Assembly (NCBI GenBank): GCA_026874595.1
Contig: CM049310.1
Span: 89,785,556-89,849,555 of the forward strand
Origin: Sipunculus nudus
Lineage: Eukaryota; Annelida; Sipuncula; Golfingiida; Sipunculidae
DNA: 64,000 nt
Reading direction: 5' to 3'
Under the pieces are notes generated by a model. It was not told where the DNA came from and did not search any database. It saw only the letters and a program-made list of their open reading frames with translations. Positions 62,133 through 64,000 of the stretch are shown one piece after another. A program made the position numbers and the translations under genes. How positions within the stretch are numbered: the stretch's first letter is position 1; each line of letters starts with the position of its first letter.

Positions 62133-64000
62133 ATTCATGTGCACGAACAGGCACTGTTATGTAGCCCGGGAACTAGTCTTCGTCCCTATGGGTCAAAATC
62201 GTGTTTAAATTTAGGAGAATACATCATTATTTGTGGTGTTTTTACAATAAGCAAGGTATAAGCAAAACGTAGACAAAGTGTAAGCAAAGGAATTAGGACT
62301 TCATAAATGAGATTTTCGACCGTTTATTGAAGTTATAATGTATTATTCAACTTGTCAGGAGTCTTATTTATGACAGAAATCGTGCAAATCAGTAGAGATA
62401 TTGTGATCAAATCAGAAAATAGGTCCCGAAAATCCATAATATCCAATTGAGAAAAATGCAGAATTATACATTTCTGATTTAGATTGAACGAATTTGCTCT
62501 TTATTTTTATATTCATGTGCACGAACAGGCACTGTTATGTAGCCGGAGAACTAATCTTCGTCCCTATTTGTCAAAATCGTGTTTAAATTTGAGAGAATAC
62601 ATCATGTATGTGGTGTTTTTACAATAAGCAAAGCATAAGCAAAACGTAAACAAAGTGTAAGCAAAGGAATTAGGACTTCATAAATGCGATTTTCGACCGT
62701 TTTCTGAAGTTATAATGTATTATTCGACGTGTCAGGAGTCTTATTTAAGACAGAAATCGTGCAAAACACTAGAGATATTGTGATCAAGTGAGAAAATAGG
62801 TCCCGAAAATCCATAATATCTCCTTAAGAAAAAGCAGAATTATATATTTCTGATTTTGATTGAACGAATTTGCTCTTTATTTTTATATTCATGTGCACGA
62901 ACAGGCACTGTTATGTAGCCCGGGAACTAGTCTTCGTCCCTATATGTCAAAATCGTGTTTAAATTTAGGAGAATACATCATTTATGTGGTGTTTTTACAA
63001 TAAGCAAGGCATAAGCAAAACGTAGACAAAGTGTAAGCAAAGGAATTAGGACTTCATAAATGAGATTTTCGACCGTTTTTTGAAGTTATAATGTATTATT
63101 CGACGTTTCAGGAGTCTTATTTATGACAGAAATCGTGCAAAACACCAGAGATATTGTGATCAAGTGAGAAAATAGGTCCCGAAAATCCATAATATCTCCT
63201 TAAAAAAAGCAGAATTATACATTTCTGATTTTGATTGAACGAATTTGCCCTTTATTTTTATATTCATGTGCACGAACAGGCACTGTTATGTAGCCCGGGT
63301 ACTAGTCTTCGTCCCTACGGGTCAAAATCGTGTTTAAATTTAGGAGAATACATCATTTATGTGGTGTTTTTACAATAAGCAAAGCATAAGCAAAACGTAG
63401 ACAAAGTGTAAGCAAAGGAATTAGGACTCCATAAATGAGATTTTCGACCGTTTATTGAAGTTGTAATGTATTATTCAACTTGTCAGGAGTCTTATTTATG
63501 ACAGAAATCGTGCAAAACAGTAGAGATATTGAGATCAAATCAGAAAATAGGTCCTGAAAATCCATAATATCCAATTGATAAAAAAATGCAGAATTATACA
63601 TTTCTGATTTTGATTGAACGAATTTGCTCTTTATTTTTATATTCATGTGCACGAACAGGCACTGTTATGTAGCCCGGGAACTAGTCTTCGTCCCTATGGG
63701 TCAAAATCGTGTTTAAATTTAGGAGAATACATCATTATTTGTGGTGTTTTTACAATAAGCAAGGTATAAGCAAAACGTAGACAAAGTGTAAGCAAAGGAA
63801 TTAGGACTTTATAAATGAGATTTTCGACCGTTTATTGAAGTTATAATGTATTATTCAACTTGTCAGGAGTCTTATTTATGACAGAAATCGTGCAAATCAG
63901 TAGAGATATTGTGATCAAATCAGAAAATAGGTCCCGAAAATCCATTATATCCAATTGAGAAAAATGCAGAATTATACATTTCTGATTTAGATTGAACGAA
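62133..64000 (+). repeat. Block 12: B C A' D B2 (partial)
   Basis: Starts: 62133, 62511, 62887, 63262 and 63641. TTATATATTT in C, GTTGTAATG in D, and GACTTTATAAATG with CCATTATATCC in the last B2 match 23345-25230 best. The array runs past the window end, since the last monomer stops 18 bp short of the B length. Confidence 0.92.

Larger units (their letters stand above)
39847..62176 (+). repeat. Long segmental duplication, copy 2 (partner 4821-29040)
   Basis: Marker by marker this repeats 4821-29040. The offset is 35,026 bp up to an extra A near 50403, 35,027 bp until about 56488, 36,909 bp after an extra 5-mer, and 33,136 bp after the chimera at 59875. The copy is 22,330 bp against 24,220 bp, and the 1,890 bp difference equals the 3,773 bp loss minus the 1,882 bp gain and the one extra base. 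Left edge: T at 39846 against C at 4820. Right edge: T at 62177 against C at 29041. Confidence 0.95.
1..64000 (+). repeat. Satellite DNA array, 375-379 bp monomer, 170 units head to tail
   Basis: Every base belongs to one tandem family. The ATTCATGTG start recurs every 375 to 379 bp from base 1 to base 63641, giving 169 complete monomers and a final partial one of 360 bp, with no change of strand and no interruption. Monomers differ mainly by linked substitutions and 1-3 bp indels. In the first monomer I count 56 C, 70 G and 12 CpG in 376 bp. Satellite arrays of this size and homogeneity are typical of eukaryotic centromeric or pericentromeric chromatin, but centromere function is inferred and not shown. 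I do not recognise the family or species. There is no gap over 300 bp that is not satellite, and no gene was found on either strand. Confidence 0.98.

Noticed and set aside
1-64000. CRISPR array
   Set aside because: The whole 375-379 bp unit repeats with no unique spacers, and there are no cas genes.
1-64000. Transposon, rDNA spacer or tRNA gene content
   Set aside because: I saw no terminal repeats, target duplications, coding domains, rRNA segments or cloverleaf sequences in the monomer.

Overview
The whole 64,000-base window is one uninterrupted tandem array of a single satellite DNA family. I count 169 complete monomers and one partial monomer, all in the same orientation, each 375 to 379 bp long (phase arbitrarily set to the ATTCATGTG motif at base 1). 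I found no gene, RNA gene, transposon, inversion or unique-sequence island. A long, homogenised array of this kind points to a eukaryotic chromosome, most likely centromeric or pericentromeric heterochromatin. I do not recognise the family or the species. A hand count of the first monomer gives 33.5% GC and 12 CpG against about 10.4 expected, so CpG is not depleted.

The monomers are not interchangeable. Linked diagnostic substitutions sort them into about 14 types with a few subtypes, named A to M here, plus 18 monomers that are clean chimeras of two types. The types follow each other in strict orders, so the array has higher-order repeat (HOR) structure: a 12-monomer HOR (about 4.52 kb) present as two tandem copies in each of two places, a 4-monomer HOR (1,508 bp, three copies), a 5-monomer HOR (1,882 bp) and a 2-monomer HOR (750 bp).

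Layout: 1-4519 is a mixed A/B/C block. 4520-7908 resembles its first half and leads into the divergent types. 7909-9410 is the E-G-H-G dimer region. 9411-18449 holds two 12-mers. 18450-21836 holds 5-mer-type repeats. 21837-26360 holds three 4-mers. 26361-28996 is mixed. 28997-39921 is a mosaic of blocks seen elsewhere. 39847-62176 is a second, almost identical copy of 4821-29040, lacking one 10-monomer stretch and carrying one extra 5-mer. 62133-64000 repeats the 4-mer material.

Nothing here works as a gene system. The content of interest is structural: crossover scars visible at base resolution, a very young segmental duplication of about 22-24 kb inside a satellite, and conserved sub-elements within the monomer (a four-copy helically phased 11-bp motif and three short dyads). 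The short reverse-strand open frames in the window all fall in one monomer type (D) and are by-products of its substitutions.
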